In this document: positions 26,309-36,347 of the stretch, piece by piece
Layout: each line of letters begins with the position of its first letter
How positions within the stretch are numbered: the stretch's first letter is position 1
The notes under the pieces: generated by a model
Told to the model about the DNA's origin: nothing
The model's input: only the letters and a program-made list of their open reading frames with translations
Database searches by the model: none
Origin: Prochlorococcus sp. AG-418-C09
GTDB lineage: Bacteria > Cyanobacteriota > Cyanobacteriia > PCC-6307 > Cyanobiaceae
Direction: 5' to 3'
Assembly: GCA_003214355.1 (NCBI GenBank)
Contig: QCLS01000008.1
Location: 1 to 51,688, forward strand
DNA: 51,688 bases
Made by a program: the position numbers and the translations under genes

Positions 26309-27655
26309 TTACTTTAATTTAAAAATAACGATAGAAGCATCATCATCAAGTTTCTTGTTAGTTCCCGCAAACTTGTCCAGTATTTTAAAAATACGATCCA
26401 GCATTTCTTTAGCAGTTAGCTCCTTGTTACATAAACTCTCAAAAGATTTTATTAAATTATCTTCACCAAATCTCTCACCAACTGTATTAGTAGTTTCTGT
26501 TATCCCATCGGTGTAGTACAAGATAACATCAGAATTATTTAAGTTAATAGAGCCACATTGATATTCTGCATTTTGTTGTAAACCGATTACAAAACCATCT
26601 GCATCCAACCTTACTACTTTATTTTCAAGACTTTTCCAAAGCAAAGGAGGATTGTGAGCAGCATTTGCATATCTTAATTTTTTTGTTCTTGGATCAAAAT
26701 CAGAATAAAAAAGAGTTATAAAACGATGTGATTGATCTAAATCAGAGATAGCTAATTGATTTAAATCATGTAAAATTCTGTCGGGTGGCAAGCCTGTTAA
26801 AACTTCAGCTCTTAACATTCCTCTTAACATTGTCATCAATAATCCTGCAGGAATTCCTTTACCCATAACATCACCAATAACTAGAGCCCACCTACCTTTT
26901 TGCCTTCTTATTTCCTCTAAATTAGGTTTAATTGACATAAAATCATAATAATCTCCACCTAACTGCAATGCAGGTCTACAATGTGCAGCCAAATCAACTC
27001 CAAAAATCGTTGGACAGAAATCAGGAAGTAGTCTGGACTGAATTTCCGCTCCACTAGAAATTTCTCTATCAACATTTTCATGTTTTTTATTTTTTGCAAT
27101 TAATAAATAGTTTTCTATTCCAACAGATAAAAAGTTGATTAAAAAACTAATATTTCTCTCTTGAGCATACGAGTTATAATTTTTAGATTTATTTTCAAAA
27201 ACATAAAAAAAACCTCTACACTTCCCTCTAGACATGAGTTTATTAGAATTAATCGAATACTGAGGAAATTTTGTTTCTAAAAAATTTTCAATAATATATG
27301 AATCTTTAATTTTAAAATTATTTAAGATTTTAGATTCCTTTAAAAAATTTCTAATTTCACTATTTATTGATATAAATTGTGTTTTTTCAAAACAATATAC
27401 ATTTTCTATCCATATCTTGCCCTTTTCATTTAAAGGCACAACAAGAGAAAATTCTTGATCGATAAGATGTATGGTAACTAACCCAATATATTCTAAAAAC
27501 TTTTTTAAACTTGAAAATAATTTCAAATAATATGCTAATGATGAAGCAATTTCGATAAATTTATCATTATCATATTTAAAAAGAGTATGATTAACCTCCG
27601 AAGCATTACTTGTAAATTGATTTAATTCTAATTTTCTTTTTTTATTAAAAGTCAA
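26309..27655 (-). CDS. SpoIIE/RsbU-type PP2C serine phosphatase with N-terminal sensor-like region
   Basis: 448 aa from a TTG at 27655; an in-frame stop just upstream leaves no better choice. Residues 1-190 look like a GAF-type globular region without a membrane segment. The phosphatase domain (about 200-448) opens EIQSRLLP and has the metal aspartates in LGGDYYDF, IGDVMGKGIPAG and the final DDDASIVIF, so it should be active. Such enzymes dephosphorylate anti-sigma antagonists in partner-switching pathways; no kinase or STAS partner gene is adjacent, so the target is unknown. Confidence 0.88.
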   Translation of the reverse strand: MTFNKKRKLELNQFTSNASEVNHTLFKYDNDKFIEIASSLAYYLKLFSSLKKFLEYIGLVTIHLIDQEFSLVVPLNEKGKIWIENVYCFEKTQFISINSEIRNFLKESKILNNFKIKDSYIIENFLETKFPQYSINSNKLMSRGKCRGFFYVFENKSKNYNSYAQERNISFLINFLSVGIENYLLIAKNKKHENVDREISSGAEIQSRLLPDFCPTIFGVDLAAHCRPALQLGGDYYDFMSIKPNLEEIRRQKGRWALVIGDVMGKGIPAGLLMTMLRGMLRAEVLTGLPPDRILHDLNQLAISDLDQSHRFITLFYSDFDPRTKKLRYANAAHNPPLLWKSLENKVVRLDADGFVIGLQQNAEYQCGSINLNNSDVILYYTDGITETTNTVGERFGEDNLIKSFESLCNKELTAKEMLDRIFKILDKFAGTNKKLDDDASIVIFKLK

Positions 27656-27722
27656 AATAATTTACCAACATAAATAAGTTTTAACACTAAATAAAAAAAA
27701 AATTTAAAAATTAATTAAAATT

Positions 27723-28949
27723 TTATTTATCTGCTAGAAGTGCCTCTATAAATTCATAACTGTTAAAAGGACGGAGATCTCTCATTCCTTCTCCTGCGCC
27801 AATGAATCTTATTGGTAAATTTACTTCTAGTGAAACAGCCAAAGAAACCCCCCCTCTTGAAGTGCCATCAAGTTTAGTGATAATTGCTCCTGTCAAGTCT
27901 GCAGATTTTGAAAATCCTTTTGCTTGGTTTAAACCATTTTGACCCTGACTAGCGTCTAAAACCAATAATGACTCAACATTCGCGTTTGGAACTCTTTTAT
28001 CGATAATTTTTTTAATTTTTGATAATTCCTCCATAAGATTATTCTTGTTCTGAAGCCTACCTGCAGTATCGATTAATAATAATTCGGTATTTCTCTTTAC
28101 AGCAGAATTAATCGAATCAAACACTACTGCAGCAGGATCTGCATTTTTTGATTGATTAGAGATAACATCAACATTACTTCGGGCTCCCCAAACAGTAAGT
28201 TGCTCTACTGCTGCTGCTCTAAAGGTATCAGCTGCTGCAATAAGGGTTTTAAAATTACTCTCAACCGCTAAATGAGCCAATTTACCTAAGGTAGTTGTTT
28301 TGCCAACTCCATTAACCCCTACTATTAACCATATATTCAATTGATTTTTTTTAGGAACTAATAATTGATTGCCTGATTCTAAAATGGGTTTATCTAGTAT
28401 GTTGCGTAATTCTTGCTTTAAAAATCTTATTCCTTCTTCTCCTCCGACAACTTCTTCATTCAGTTTTTTTCTAAGAGAATTAATTACTTTATCTGTTGAA
28501 TCTATACCAGCATCAGCCCTTAGCAACAATGTTTCTAAATCATCTAAAGTTTCAGGCGTTAAAGGATCATCTCCTAATTTATCTAATAGTTCTGTAACAA
28601 ATCCCTTTCTTGTCTCTTCTAACCCTTTTTTTAATCGACTCAACCAATCTATTTCATCAATCGATATTTGATTGGCTTTTTTCCCTTGAGAAGCAAGAAT
28701 CATTGCTGACCAAGTGAATTCCTCATTAAACTCTCCTAGTTGAGCTTGTTCTTCATTTACAAACGTCTTTATTTGCTTCTCCAACTGTTGCTTCTCTAAC
28801 TCTTGCTTCTCCAACTGTTGCTTCTCTAACTCTTGCTTCTCCGACTGTTGCTTCTCTAACTGTTGCTTCTCTAACTGTTGCTTCTCTTTTAACAAAGCAT
28901 AAGCTTGCTTTGCCCAGTCTATCGAGTTTGAAGATTCATTATTTTCCAT
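27723..28949 (-). CDS. ftsY: Signal recognition particle receptor FtsY
   Basis: 408 aa. It docks SRP-ribosome complexes at the membrane. The NG GTPase domain (about 105-408) has G1 GVNGVGKTTTLGK, the insertion-box region AADTFRAAAVEQL, G3 DTAGR, G4 TKLDG and the C-terminal GEGMRDLRPF. The N-terminal A region is a Gln/Glu/Lys helix made of 5-residue units (KQQLE and variants) encoded by a tandem 15-bp repeat. It sits 59 bp downstream of nusB on the same strand. Confidence 0.96.
   Translation of the reverse strand: MENNESSNSIDWAKQAYALLKEKQQLEKQQLEKQQSEKQELEKQQLEKQELEKQQLEKQIKTFVNEEQAQLGEFNEEFTWSAMILASQGKKANQISIDEIDWLSRLKKGLEETRKGFVTELLDKLGDDPLTPETLDDLETLLLRADAGIDSTDKVINSLRKKLNEEVVGGEEGIRFLKQELRNILDKPILESGNQLLVPKKNQLNIWLIVGVNGVGKTTTLGKLAHLAVESNFKTLIAAADTFRAAAVEQLTVWGARSNVDVISNQSKNADPAAVVFDSINSAVKRNTELLLIDTAGRLQNKNNLMEELSKIKKIIDKRVPNANVESLLVLDASQGQNGLNQAKGFSKSADLTGAIITKLDGTSRGGVSLAVSLEVNLPIRFIGAGEGMRDLRPFNSYEFIEALLADK
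28773..28886. repeat. Tandem 15-bp coding repeat in the FtsY A region
   Basis: Seven full 15-bp units plus a 9-bp partial one, each like TTGCTTCTCCAACTG with one or two changes. They encode the 5-residue K-Q-(Q/E)-(L/S)-E helix. Because the unit is in frame, changes in copy number would alter length without a frameshift. Confidence 0.9.
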
Positions 28950-29008
28950 ACAATTTTGTCTTTATAAAATAACTTGCATTATAAAAAAATATAATCCATA
29001 ACTATAAA

Positions 29009-29644
29009 TCATAGCTTTTCTCCTTTTTGCATCCTTCGTAAAACACCATTGATCATTTGCCTACCTTTAGTATCACTATATTTATTGGCTAAATTGACAG
29101 CCTCATTACAAGCCACTGAGACAGGAGTAGATAAATAGTTTATATCCACATATGCCAATCTTAAAATATCCCTATCAACTCTAGGTAATCTCTTAAATCT
29201 CCATCCCTCCATTACCTCATCAATGTTTTTATCAATTTGACCAAAATTATCAAGTACATTTGAGATACGTTTATTTATATCATTTCTTAATTCAATTTGA
29301 TCACTTAAAGCTATCAATTTTGGAAACTCAAGTGTGTCGGACAACCTATTCATAACAATTTCTATTTTTGAAATAGATTTTTGCATATCTTGTCGAACCT
29401 GATCAAAAAAAGATTTATTATAATCACATTCTTCACTGTCTAAAAGATTTTGTGAGGTGATTTCAAGTGTTACCTCACATTCATCTAACTCTTGCCTACA
29501 GTGATTTACCAATAAATCAACGGCGCATTCTAAGAGATTTCCCATTTCAGATTCAATCTTTTTTATTTTAGAAAATTCAGTTTTATCACTAATCAAGCCT
29601 AACGAAATTAGAGATAATTCTCTTGAGAGAGATCTGTTATGCAT
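29009..29644 (-). CDS. nusB: Transcription antitermination factor NusB
   Basis: 211 aa, longer than the roughly 140-aa E. coli protein. The NusB helical fold lies in the C-terminal part, with DEVMEGWRFKRLPRVDRDILRLA and NEAVNLANKYSDTKGRQMINGVL, the strongest family marks. The N-terminal MHNRSLSRELSLISLG is the usual first helix, and the extra length is a charged helical insert between. It binds boxA RNA with S10 in rRNA antitermination. It lies 7 bp after the DUF502 gene and 59 bp before ftsY, all on one strand. Confidence 0.93.
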   Translation of the reverse strand: MHNRSLSRELSLISLGLISDKTEFSKIKKIESEMGNLLECAVDLLVNHCRQELDECEVTLEITSQNLLDSEECDYNKSFFDQVRQDMQKSISKIEIVMNRLSDTLEFPKLIALSDQIELRNDINKRISNVLDNFGQIDKNIDEVMEGWRFKRLPRVDRDILRLAYVDINYLSTPVSVACNEAVNLANKYSDTKGRQMINGVLRRMQKGEKL

Positions 29645-29651
29645 AAATTAT

Positions 29652-30389
29652 TTAATTTGAAGAAGTATTAGAAGCAGCCCTGAACTGTGCAAACAATTTT
29701 GAGAATGTTGGATTAGAAGAACTATTCTTTTCATCAGGGTTAACAATACCAGCAGAAATAATGGTACGAAATGCATCTTCTACAGATATATTAAGATCCT
29801 TAACTGAAGATTCAGGGACTAATGTGTACCATCCCGTTGTTGGATTAGGAGCAGTTGGTATAAAAACACTTAATAAAGTTTGTTCTAGTTCAGGCTGAAG
29901 TGAAGGTCCTACAACACCTGTTACAAAACCTACACTGAACAATCCTTCACGGGGGTATTCAACTAAAACAACCCTTCTAAATCTTTTTGAATTATCCCTT
30001 AAAAAAGTTTCTAATAATTGTTTAAAAGTCTTATAAACTGATCCTGCAACAGGAATTTTTGATAAGGTTCCCTCTCCAAACTCTAATAACCATCTACCTA
30101 CAAAATTTCTAGCCATTAATCCAATCAGAAGAATGGCTAGAAGAGGAACAGTTAAACCAAGTGCGAGATTTATTAAATCTTGCAACAAAGGATTTAAAGT
30201 AATAAATGGATTTAACTGCTTTGGAATCGAAGTAACTAAAGTAAAAACTAATTTACTAACAATAGAAGAGAGCCATATAGTTGTAGCTAGAGGAATAACA
30301 ACCAATAACCCTGCTATGAGATCATTTTTAAGATCTTGTTGGAGCCTAGATGCTAGGTTCGACTCTTGTTTTGGGGTAGATTGAACCAA
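29652..30389 (-). CDS. DUF502 membrane protein
   Basis: 245 aa. Two strong membrane segments (LIAGLLVVIPLATTIWLSSIV near residues 24-45 and LINLALGLTVPLLAILLIGLM near 70-92) are followed by a soluble domain with the DUF502 marks GEGTLSKIPVAGSVYKTFKQ, VEYPREGLFSVGFVTG and FIPTAPNPTTGWY. In plants a DUF502 protein (COV1) is needed for vascular patterning; the bacterial role is not known. It is followed 7 bp later by nusB. A 143-bp gap separates it from the divergent queG. Confidence 0.9.
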   Translation of the reverse strand: MVQSTPKQESNLASRLQQDLKNDLIAGLLVVIPLATTIWLSSIVSKLVFTLVTSIPKQLNPFITLNPLLQDLINLALGLTVPLLAILLIGLMARNFVGRWLLEFGEGTLSKIPVAGSVYKTFKQLLETFLRDNSKRFRRVVLVEYPREGLFSVGFVTGVVGPSLQPELEQTLLSVFIPTAPNPTTGWYTLVPESSVKDLNISVEDAFRTIISAGIVNPDEKNSSSNPTFSKLFAQFRAASNTSSN

Positions 30390-30532
30390 AATAAAAGTTC
30401 TATACTATGATTACTTTACTAATAAATTAACTGTTTTCACTAAATTAATAAAGTATTTAGGTCTAATAATTTGAAAAATTTATTAGTTTAGATAAAAAAA
30501 CATATTAAATTACAAAAATTGCTAATTTTTTC

Positions 30533-31456
30533 ATGGATAAAAAAGATTTAAGTCTTAGGTTGAAAAAGAAAGCGATACAAGAAGGTTTTGCAGTGGTTGG
30601 CATAGCAGCTGTTCCTGGAAATGCAAGAATAAAATTAAGAACTAAAGCCTTAGAAAGATGGTTAGAAAAAAATTATCATAGTGATATGAAATGGATGGAA
30701 TCAGAAAAAAGAAAAGATATAGACTTAATTTTTAATGGGGTGAAGAGTATCATTTCCGTTGGATATAATTATTTAAGTAATGAAAATGAGGAAAAAATTT
30801 TTAAAATTGGTAAATTTGGACAAGGAAAAGATTACCACAAAGTGATAAAGAGTAAACTTTCTATCTTAGGTAATTGGCTTGAAACAAAACTTCCTGATTG
30901 TACTTGGAAAGTATGTGTTGACTCCTCTCCTTTATTAGAAAAAGCTTGGGCTGAAGAATCTGGAATAGGTTGGATTGGAAAAAACAGCAATATCATTAAT
31001 AAAAAACATGGGTCTTGGCTATCGCTAGGATTCATTCTTATCAATAAAGAATTAACTCCTGATAAACCTGCAAAATCACTTTGCGGGAAATGTGAACAAT
31101 GCATTGATAAATGTCCAACAAATGCGATCACTGAACCTTTTGTAATAAACTCGAATCTATGTATTGCTTATCACACTATTGAAAATAGAAATAAAACTAT
31201 CCCATATCACATACAAAAAAACCTTAATGGATGGATAGCAGGTTGTGACATTTGCCAAGATACTTGTCCTTGGAATAATGCAGTACCTATCAATTTTGAT
31301 TCTGACGCACAGCCAAAAGAATGGATTAACAAACTAGATTTCAATGCAATTAATTGGACAGATGAGGAATGGTCTGACAAATTAAAAGGAAGTGCACTAA
31401 AGAGAATCAAACCTTGGATGTGGAGAAGAAATATTCAAGCAGCAATCGAAAGTTAA
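30533..31456 (+). CDS. queG: Epoxyqueuosine reductase
   Basis: 307 aa, near the short end for the family, which often adds a C-terminal HEAT-like domain. It makes queuosine in tRNA from epoxyqueuosine using a cobalamin cofactor and two 4Fe-4S clusters. The ferredoxin-like ligands are CGKCEQCIDKCPTNAI and CDICQDTCPWN. The N-terminal cobalamin-binding part has VDSSPLLEKAWAEESGIGWIGKN. Its cobalamin dependence links it to cbiD in the same window. A TPR gene follows 10 bp later. Confidence 0.94.
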   Translation: MDKKDLSLRLKKKAIQEGFAVVGIAAVPGNARIKLRTKALERWLEKNYHSDMKWMESEKRKDIDLIFNGVKSIISVGYNYLSNENEEKIFKIGKFGQGKDYHKVIKSKLSILGNWLETKLPDCTWKVCVDSSPLLEKAWAEESGIGWIGKNSNIINKKHGSWLSLGFILINKELTPDKPAKSLCGKCEQCIDKCPTNAITEPFVINSNLCIAYHTIENRNKTIPYHIQKNLNGWIAGCDICQDTCPWNNAVPINFDSDAQPKEWINKLDFNAINWTDEEWSDKLKGSALKRIKPWMWRRNIQAAIES

Positions 31457-31466
31457 AATTAAACAA

Positions 31467-32318
31467 ATGAGAATTCTTTTATTAACAATATATTTTCTTT
31501 ATTTGGGAAATAGTCTAATCCCGCCTAGAAAAGCTTTTGGTGTTGTTCCTTTTTATTATTTACCTAGCAATAATAATCTAAAAATTGGGAGCTTAGAAAT
31601 AGCCAAAAGCGCCTACCAGCTTCTTATTTATGGACAAAAAGAAGAAAGTCTGAGGTTAGCCAAATTAGCAATATCACTAAACAATAAAGACGAAAATATA
31701 TGGGCGATTTTAGCTGAAGCACAAATTGCAAACGAGCTTTGGGAGGAAGCTCTTTCATCAATAAAAAATGGAAAAGAAATTAATCCTAAAATGAGTGAAT
31801 TTTATTTCGCAGAAAGCTCAATTTACCTTAACTTAAATAATCTAAAAGAAGCAAAATTAACTTTAATTGAAGGATTAGAATTACAACCTGACAACTATAA
31901 TGGGATTTTTCAATTAGGTAACATTTTTTTAATGGAAGAAAATTATAAGAAGGCATTAATTCAGTTTGAAAGCGCAATTATCTTAAAACCTAAATTTTGG
32001 CAGGCAATTAATAATAGGGGTTTAGTCTTCTTTGAATTAGATAAAAAACTCTTAGCAATTAGCTCTTTTGAGGAAGCAATCTCAATAGAGGAAAATGCAG
32101 AAACAATCCTAGCTCTTGGTGTCTCCCTTAGAACAACTAACAGATCAGAAGCAATTTTATTAGCCAAACAAGCATTAAATCTAAATCCTGAATATGTTTC
32201 ATTCGACTACAGAAAAGAACAATTATGGGGCAAGAAGTTACAAAGTGCGACTGAAGAATTGTTTTTATTTGAAGAATTAAAAGAAGATGTTCTATCTGCA
32301 AAAGAATATTTAAATTAA
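31467..32318 (+). CDS. Exported TPR protein
   Basis: 283 aa. The N-terminal 24 residues (RILLLTIYFLYLGNSLIPPRKAFG) form a signal peptide ending AFG, so the protein is likely lumenal or periplasmic. At least five TPR-like helical pairs follow (for example WAILAEAQIANELWEEALSSI, AESSIYLNLNNLKEAKLTLI, FQLGNIFLMEENYKKALIQF). The gene lies 10 bp after queG and 86 bp before the topoisomerase gene, all on one strand. The TPR scaffold is clear; the partner is not. Confidence 0.88.
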   Translation: MRILLLTIYFLYLGNSLIPPRKAFGVVPFYYLPSNNNLKIGSLEIAKSAYQLLIYGQKEESLRLAKLAISLNNKDENIWAILAEAQIANELWEEALSSIKNGKEINPKMSEFYFAESSIYLNLNNLKEAKLTLIEGLELQPDNYNGIFQLGNIFLMEENYKKALIQFESAIILKPKFWQAINNRGLVFFELDKKLLAISSFEEAISIEENAETILALGVSLRTTNRSEAILLAKQALNLNPEYVSFDYRKEQLWGKKLQSATEELFLFEELKEDVLSAKEYLN

Positions 32319-32404
32319 AAAATTTTTCTTTTACTGGTAAAAAATTTTTTCTCTATTAATCTTAATTTAGTTTTTCTTTGATAATTTCATAATTTTCTAA
32401 CTTA

Positions 32405-34846
32405 ATGACAAAGGAAAGATTTACCCCAATATCTTTGCATCAAGAAATGCAACGTTCATATCTGGAATATGCTATGAGCGTGATAGTTGGGCGTGCTTTG
32501 CCAGATGCGCGAGATGGCTTAAAACCGGTCCAAAGAAGGATTCTATTTGCTATGCATGAGTTAGGTTTAACACCAGATAGACCTTTTAGGAAATGCGCTC
32601 GTGTAGTAGGAGATGTTCTTGGAAAGTACCATCCTCATGGAGATCAGGCAGTATACGATGCTTTAGTAAGGTTAGTACAAAATTTTTCAACAAAATATCC
32701 CGCTCTAGACGGACATGGCAATTTTGGATCAGTAGATGATGATCCGCCTGCTGCAATGAGATATACCGAAACGAGATTATCATCAATTGCTAATGAAACT
32801 TTATTAACTGAAATTGAAGCAGAGACAGTATCATTTTCAGATAATTTTGATAGTTCTCAAAAAGAACCTGACGTATTACCAGCTCAACTACCTTTATTGC
32901 TCTTGAATGGATCATCAGGTATTGCAGTAGGAATGGCTACGAATATTCCACCGCACAACATTGGAGAAGTAATTGATGGATTAATAAAGTTAATTAATAA
33001 TTCTGAAATTACAAATCCTGAATTAAATAAGATAATAATTGGCCCAGATTTTCCAACAGGAGGCGAATTAATATACTCCAACAACATTAATGAAATTTAT
33101 GAAAAGGGGAGAGGATCAATAACAATTAGAGGTGTTATTCACTTAGAGGAAATCAATACGGGTAAAGGTAAGCACAAAAAAAATGCTTTAGTGGTGTCAG
33201 AACTGCCTTATCAAACAAACAAAGCAGGTTGGATTGAGAAAGTAGCTGAACTTGTAAATGATGGAAAAATAATTGGGATTGCTGATATAAGAGATGAAAG
33301 TGATAGAGATGGAATGCGAATTATGATTGAACTAAAAAGAGACTTTAATCACGAAATTGTAATATCAGATTTGTACAAAAAAACAAATCTTCAAACAAAT
33401 TTTGGAGCAATATTTCTTGCACTAGTAAATGGGAAACCTGTTCAATTATCATTAAAAGAGTATTTAAAACATTTTTTAGAATTCAGGAAACAGACAATAA
33501 AACGTAGAACCAATTACTATCTAAAAATTGCCTCTAACAAATTAGAACTTCTAGAAGGCTTTTCATTAGCTATAGAAAACATAAAAAATATTATTCAAAT
33601 TGTTCAGAACTCAGAAAACTCAACAGAAGCAAAATTTACTTTATCTAAAGAAATGAATCTTAATAATAACCAAGCTGATGCTGTATTAAGCATGCCAATT
33701 AAAAAACTCACAAATTTAGAACGCAAACAAATCACTAAAGATATAAAAGAATTAAAGATAAAAAAGAAAAAATTGAGAGAAATACTTGATGACCCAGAAG
33801 TTTTAAAGAGTAATCTAATAAATGAGCTTATAAGACTTAAAGAAAAATATAATATAAAAAGGAAAACTAAAATAGTAAAGAATATCAATATAGATAATGA
33901 AGTCGAAATTCTGAACAAACAGTTAATGGGAGAATGGATAAATAAAAAAACTAAATTATCAATTGATAACAGATTCTACTTAAAAAAAGTGGCGCTTAAT
34001 AATTACAAAAAAATATTAGATAGTGAAAATAAATTAATCAATAAAGGAAATACTTATAAATTCATCTGTGATATTAAAGAAGATCTAAAAATTATCGGAG
34101 TTACTAATTCTGGTAAAGTTATACAAATAGACTGGAAAAAAGGAATAAATGCAGATTGCAAGCTTGATAACAAATTTTTGAATAATATCAATCCAACAGA
34201 TATCTTAAATTTCCATTCTCTTAATAAGAAAGAAAAAAACTATCTATGCATATTAAATAATATTGGACGATTTAAAAAAATTCTTTTTGACGAAGATATG
34301 ATAAAAACAAATAGGATTTACTCAATAATCAAATTAAAAGAAGAAAACAAAATAGTTGATTCATTTATAGCTAATGATTCTGATATCTTAATTATGATAA
34401 CTTCACTGGGAAGACTTTTTAAATTTAATTTATCTGACCAATACATATCTCCTTCAACTAAACAAGCTAAAGGGTCAAATTTAATAAGACTTTTTCCAAA
34501 GGAAACTGTAGTTTCTTGTTGTCGATGCAATAACCAAGATAATATAATTATTAGCTCAAAAAAAGGTAAATTTTATAGGATAAATCAAAAGGAAATATAT
34601 AATTCTTGGAATTCAAAACTTGGATACATAAATGAAAAATTATCAATAAAAAACGATGAATTTTTAAAGATATTTCCTGATAATCAGTATTGTTTCATAG
34701 AAACAAACAAAGACAGATCAGCAAGAGTTAATTTATCTGAAATAAAATTTTTAGAAAAAAAATACGCATATGATACTAAATTCTTAGATATGGAAGAAAA
34801 CGAATTTATTCATACTTTATGGTGTTTTAGTAGATTAAATAACTAA
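32405..34846 (+). CDS. DNA gyrase/topoisomerase IV subunit A-like protein
   Basis: 813 aa. The N-terminal breakage-reunion domain is well conserved: the catalytic tyrosine is Tyr120 in MRYTETRLS, with [11 protein letters not shown] and [12 protein letters not shown]. The Ser position that anchors quinolones in E. coli GyrA (Ser83) is Gln81 here. The C-terminal beta-pinwheel is divergent and I find no GyrA-box (Q-R-R-G-G-K-G type), so it may wrap DNA poorly and act more like ParC. Cyanobacteria often carry two gyrA-like genes; the partner B subunit is not in the window. The stop overlaps the purF stop by 4 bp. Confidence 0.9.
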   Translation: MTKERFTPISLHQEMQRSYLEYAMSVIVGRALPDARDGLKPVQRRILFAMHELGLTPDRPFRKCARVVGDVLGKYHPHGDQAVYDALVRLVQNFSTKYPALDGHGNFGSVDDDPPAAMRYTETRLSSIANETLLTEIEAETVSFSDNFDSSQKEPDVLPAQLPLLLLNGSSGIAVGMATNIPPHNIGEVIDGLIKLINNSEITNPELNKIIIGPDFPTGGELIYSNNINEIYEKGRGSITIRGVIHLEEINTGKGKHKKNALVVSELPYQTNKAGWIEKVAELVNDGKIIGIADIRDESDRDGMRIMIELKRDFNHEIVISDLYKKTNLQTNFGAIFLALVNGKPVQLSLKEYLKHFLEFRKQTIKRRTNYYLKIASNKLELLEGFSLAIENIKNIIQIVQNSENSTEAKFTLSKEMNLNNNQADAVLSMPIKKLTNLERKQITKDIKELKIKKKKLREILDDPEVLKSNLINELIRLKEKYNIKRKTKIVKNINIDNEVEILNKQLMGEWINKKTKLSIDNRFYLKKVALNNYKKILDSENKLINKGNTYKFICDIKEDLKIIGVTNSGKVIQIDWKKGINADCKLDNKFLNNINPTDILNFHSLNKKEKNYLCILNNIGRFKKILFDEDMIKTNRIYSIIKLKEENKIVDSFIANDSDILIMITSLGRLFKFNLSDQYISPSTKQAKGSNLIRLFPKETVVSCCRCNNQDNIIISSKKGKFYRINQKEIYNSWNSKLGYINEKLSIKNDEFLKIFPDNQYCFIETNKDRSARVNLSEIKFLEKKYAYDTKFLDMEENEFIHTLWCFSRLNN

Positions 34847-36300
34847 GATTTATATTCTCTTTCTATCCAATTCAAATACTCTGCATTTACAGTTCCAGTG
34901 ACATAAGAACCTGTAAAACAACACATTTCTAAGTCCTTTACTAAAGAATCATCGACTATAGACTTTCTCAAATTATCCACACTTTGATAAACCAGTTGAT
35001 CAATTTCTAACTTATCGGCAATTTGCGAAATAGATCTATTATGAGCAATTAATTCATCTCTATTAGGCATATTTATGCCATATACATGAGGAAATCTAAC
35101 TGGGGGAGCTGCAGAAGTAAAAAAGACTTTATTGGCACCAGCTAATTTTGCCATATTCACAATTTCTTTAGAAGTAGTACCTCTCACAATAGAATCATCG
35201 ACAATTAAAATATTTTTATTTTTAAATTCATCACTCATGGCGTTCAGTTTCTGTCTAACAGATTTTTTTCTTTTTTGCTGACCCGGCATTATAAAAGTTC
35301 TACCAACATATCTATTTTTAAAAAAACCTTCTCTATATTCAATCCCTAATTGTCTTGCTACTTGCATTGCTGCGGGTCTGGAAGAATCAGGAATTGGCAT
35401 AACAACATCTATATCTCCTGTTTTAATTTTTGTTTTTATGGTTTCAGCAAGAAAGTCACCCATCTTAAGACGTGCCTTGTAAACCGAAATGCCATTCATT
35501 ATGGAATCTGGTCTAGCTAAATAAACATACTCAAAGGAACAAGGGAAAAGTTGTGGATTATCAGAACATTGCTTTGAAAAGAATTCTCCATTATCACTTA
35601 TGAAAACGGCTTCACCAGGAGAAACATCTCTTACAATTTCATAATCATTATTTTCTAATACTAATGATTCACTAGCAATCATCCATTCATTTTTTTTGGC
35701 TGAAGAAATTCTTTTCCCTATAACCAATGGGCGAATTCCAAATGGATCTCGGAAAGCAAGCAACCCATGACCTGAAATTAACGCAATTGCAGCATATGAA
35801 CCTTCAATTCTTTTATGTAAGGTTTTAACTGCATCAAATATAAGATTTGGTTCAAGTTCTTGATTATGAATTTTCTCATGCAGTTCAGTAGCTAAGACAT
35901 TTAATAACATTTCAGTATCACTTGAAGAATTAGTATGTCTTTTATCCACATTAAATAATTGTTTTTCTAACGCTCTTGTATTTGTCAAATTTCCATTGTG
36001 TATTAAAACTATTCCATAGGGAGCATTGACATAAAAAGGTTGAGCTTCTTCAAAACTTTCAGCAGAACCTTTTGTGGCATAGCGAACATGCCCAAGGCCT
36101 ATTGTGCCCACAAGATTTCTCATATCTCTAGTTCTATAAGCGCTACTTACTTGACCTTTAGCTTTATGAATATGAAACGTGCTGCCTTCCATGGTAGCTA
36201 TACCTGTAGAGTCTTGTCCTCTATGTTGAAGAAGAAGAAGACTATCATATATTTGTTGATTTACATCTTCTGATGAAAAAATTCCAACTATTCCACACAT
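34843..36300 (-). CDS. purF: Amidophosphoribosyltransferase
   Basis: 485 aa. First committed step of purine synthesis (PRPP plus glutamine to phosphoribosylamine). The protein starts Met-Cys-Gly, so the nucleophile Cys is exposed after Met removal with no propeptide. The PRPP loop is [14 protein letters not shown]. The sequence follows the E. coli type ([10 protein letters not shown], and MCCFTG without the CxxC), so the 4Fe-4S ligands of the B. subtilis type are absent. It lies 47 bp downstream of purL and converges with the topoisomerase gene. Confidence 0.97.
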   Translation of the reverse strand: MCGIVGIFSSEDVNQQIYDSLLLLQHRGQDSTGIATMEGSTFHIHKAKGQVSSAYRTRDMRNLVGTIGLGHVRYATKGSAESFEEAQPFYVNAPYGIVLIHNGNLTNTRALEKQLFNVDKRHTNSSSDTEMLLNVLATELHEKIHNQELEPNLIFDAVKTLHKRIEGSYAAIALISGHGLLAFRDPFGIRPLVIGKRISSAKKNEWMIASESLVLENNDYEIVRDVSPGEAVFISDNGEFFSKQCSDNPQLFPCSFEYVYLARPDSIMNGISVYKARLKMGDFLAETIKTKIKTGDIDVVMPIPDSSRPAAMQVARQLGIEYREGFFKNRYVGRTFIMPGQQKRKKSVRQKLNAMSDEFKNKNILIVDDSIVRGTTSKEIVNMAKLAGANKVFFTSAAPPVRFPHVYGINMPNRDELIAHNRSISQIADKLEIDQLVYQSVDNLRKSIVDDSLVKDLEMCCFTGSYVTGTVNAEYLNWIEREYKS

Positions 36301-36347
36301 AATTTTTCTTTATAAAAATTTTGTATTAATAAGAATTTTTTTCATAA

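Noticed and set aside
30353-30370. GGTTCGA-type T-loop motif suggesting a tRNA
   Set aside because: It lies inside the DUF502 coding region with no acceptor or anticodon stem around it.
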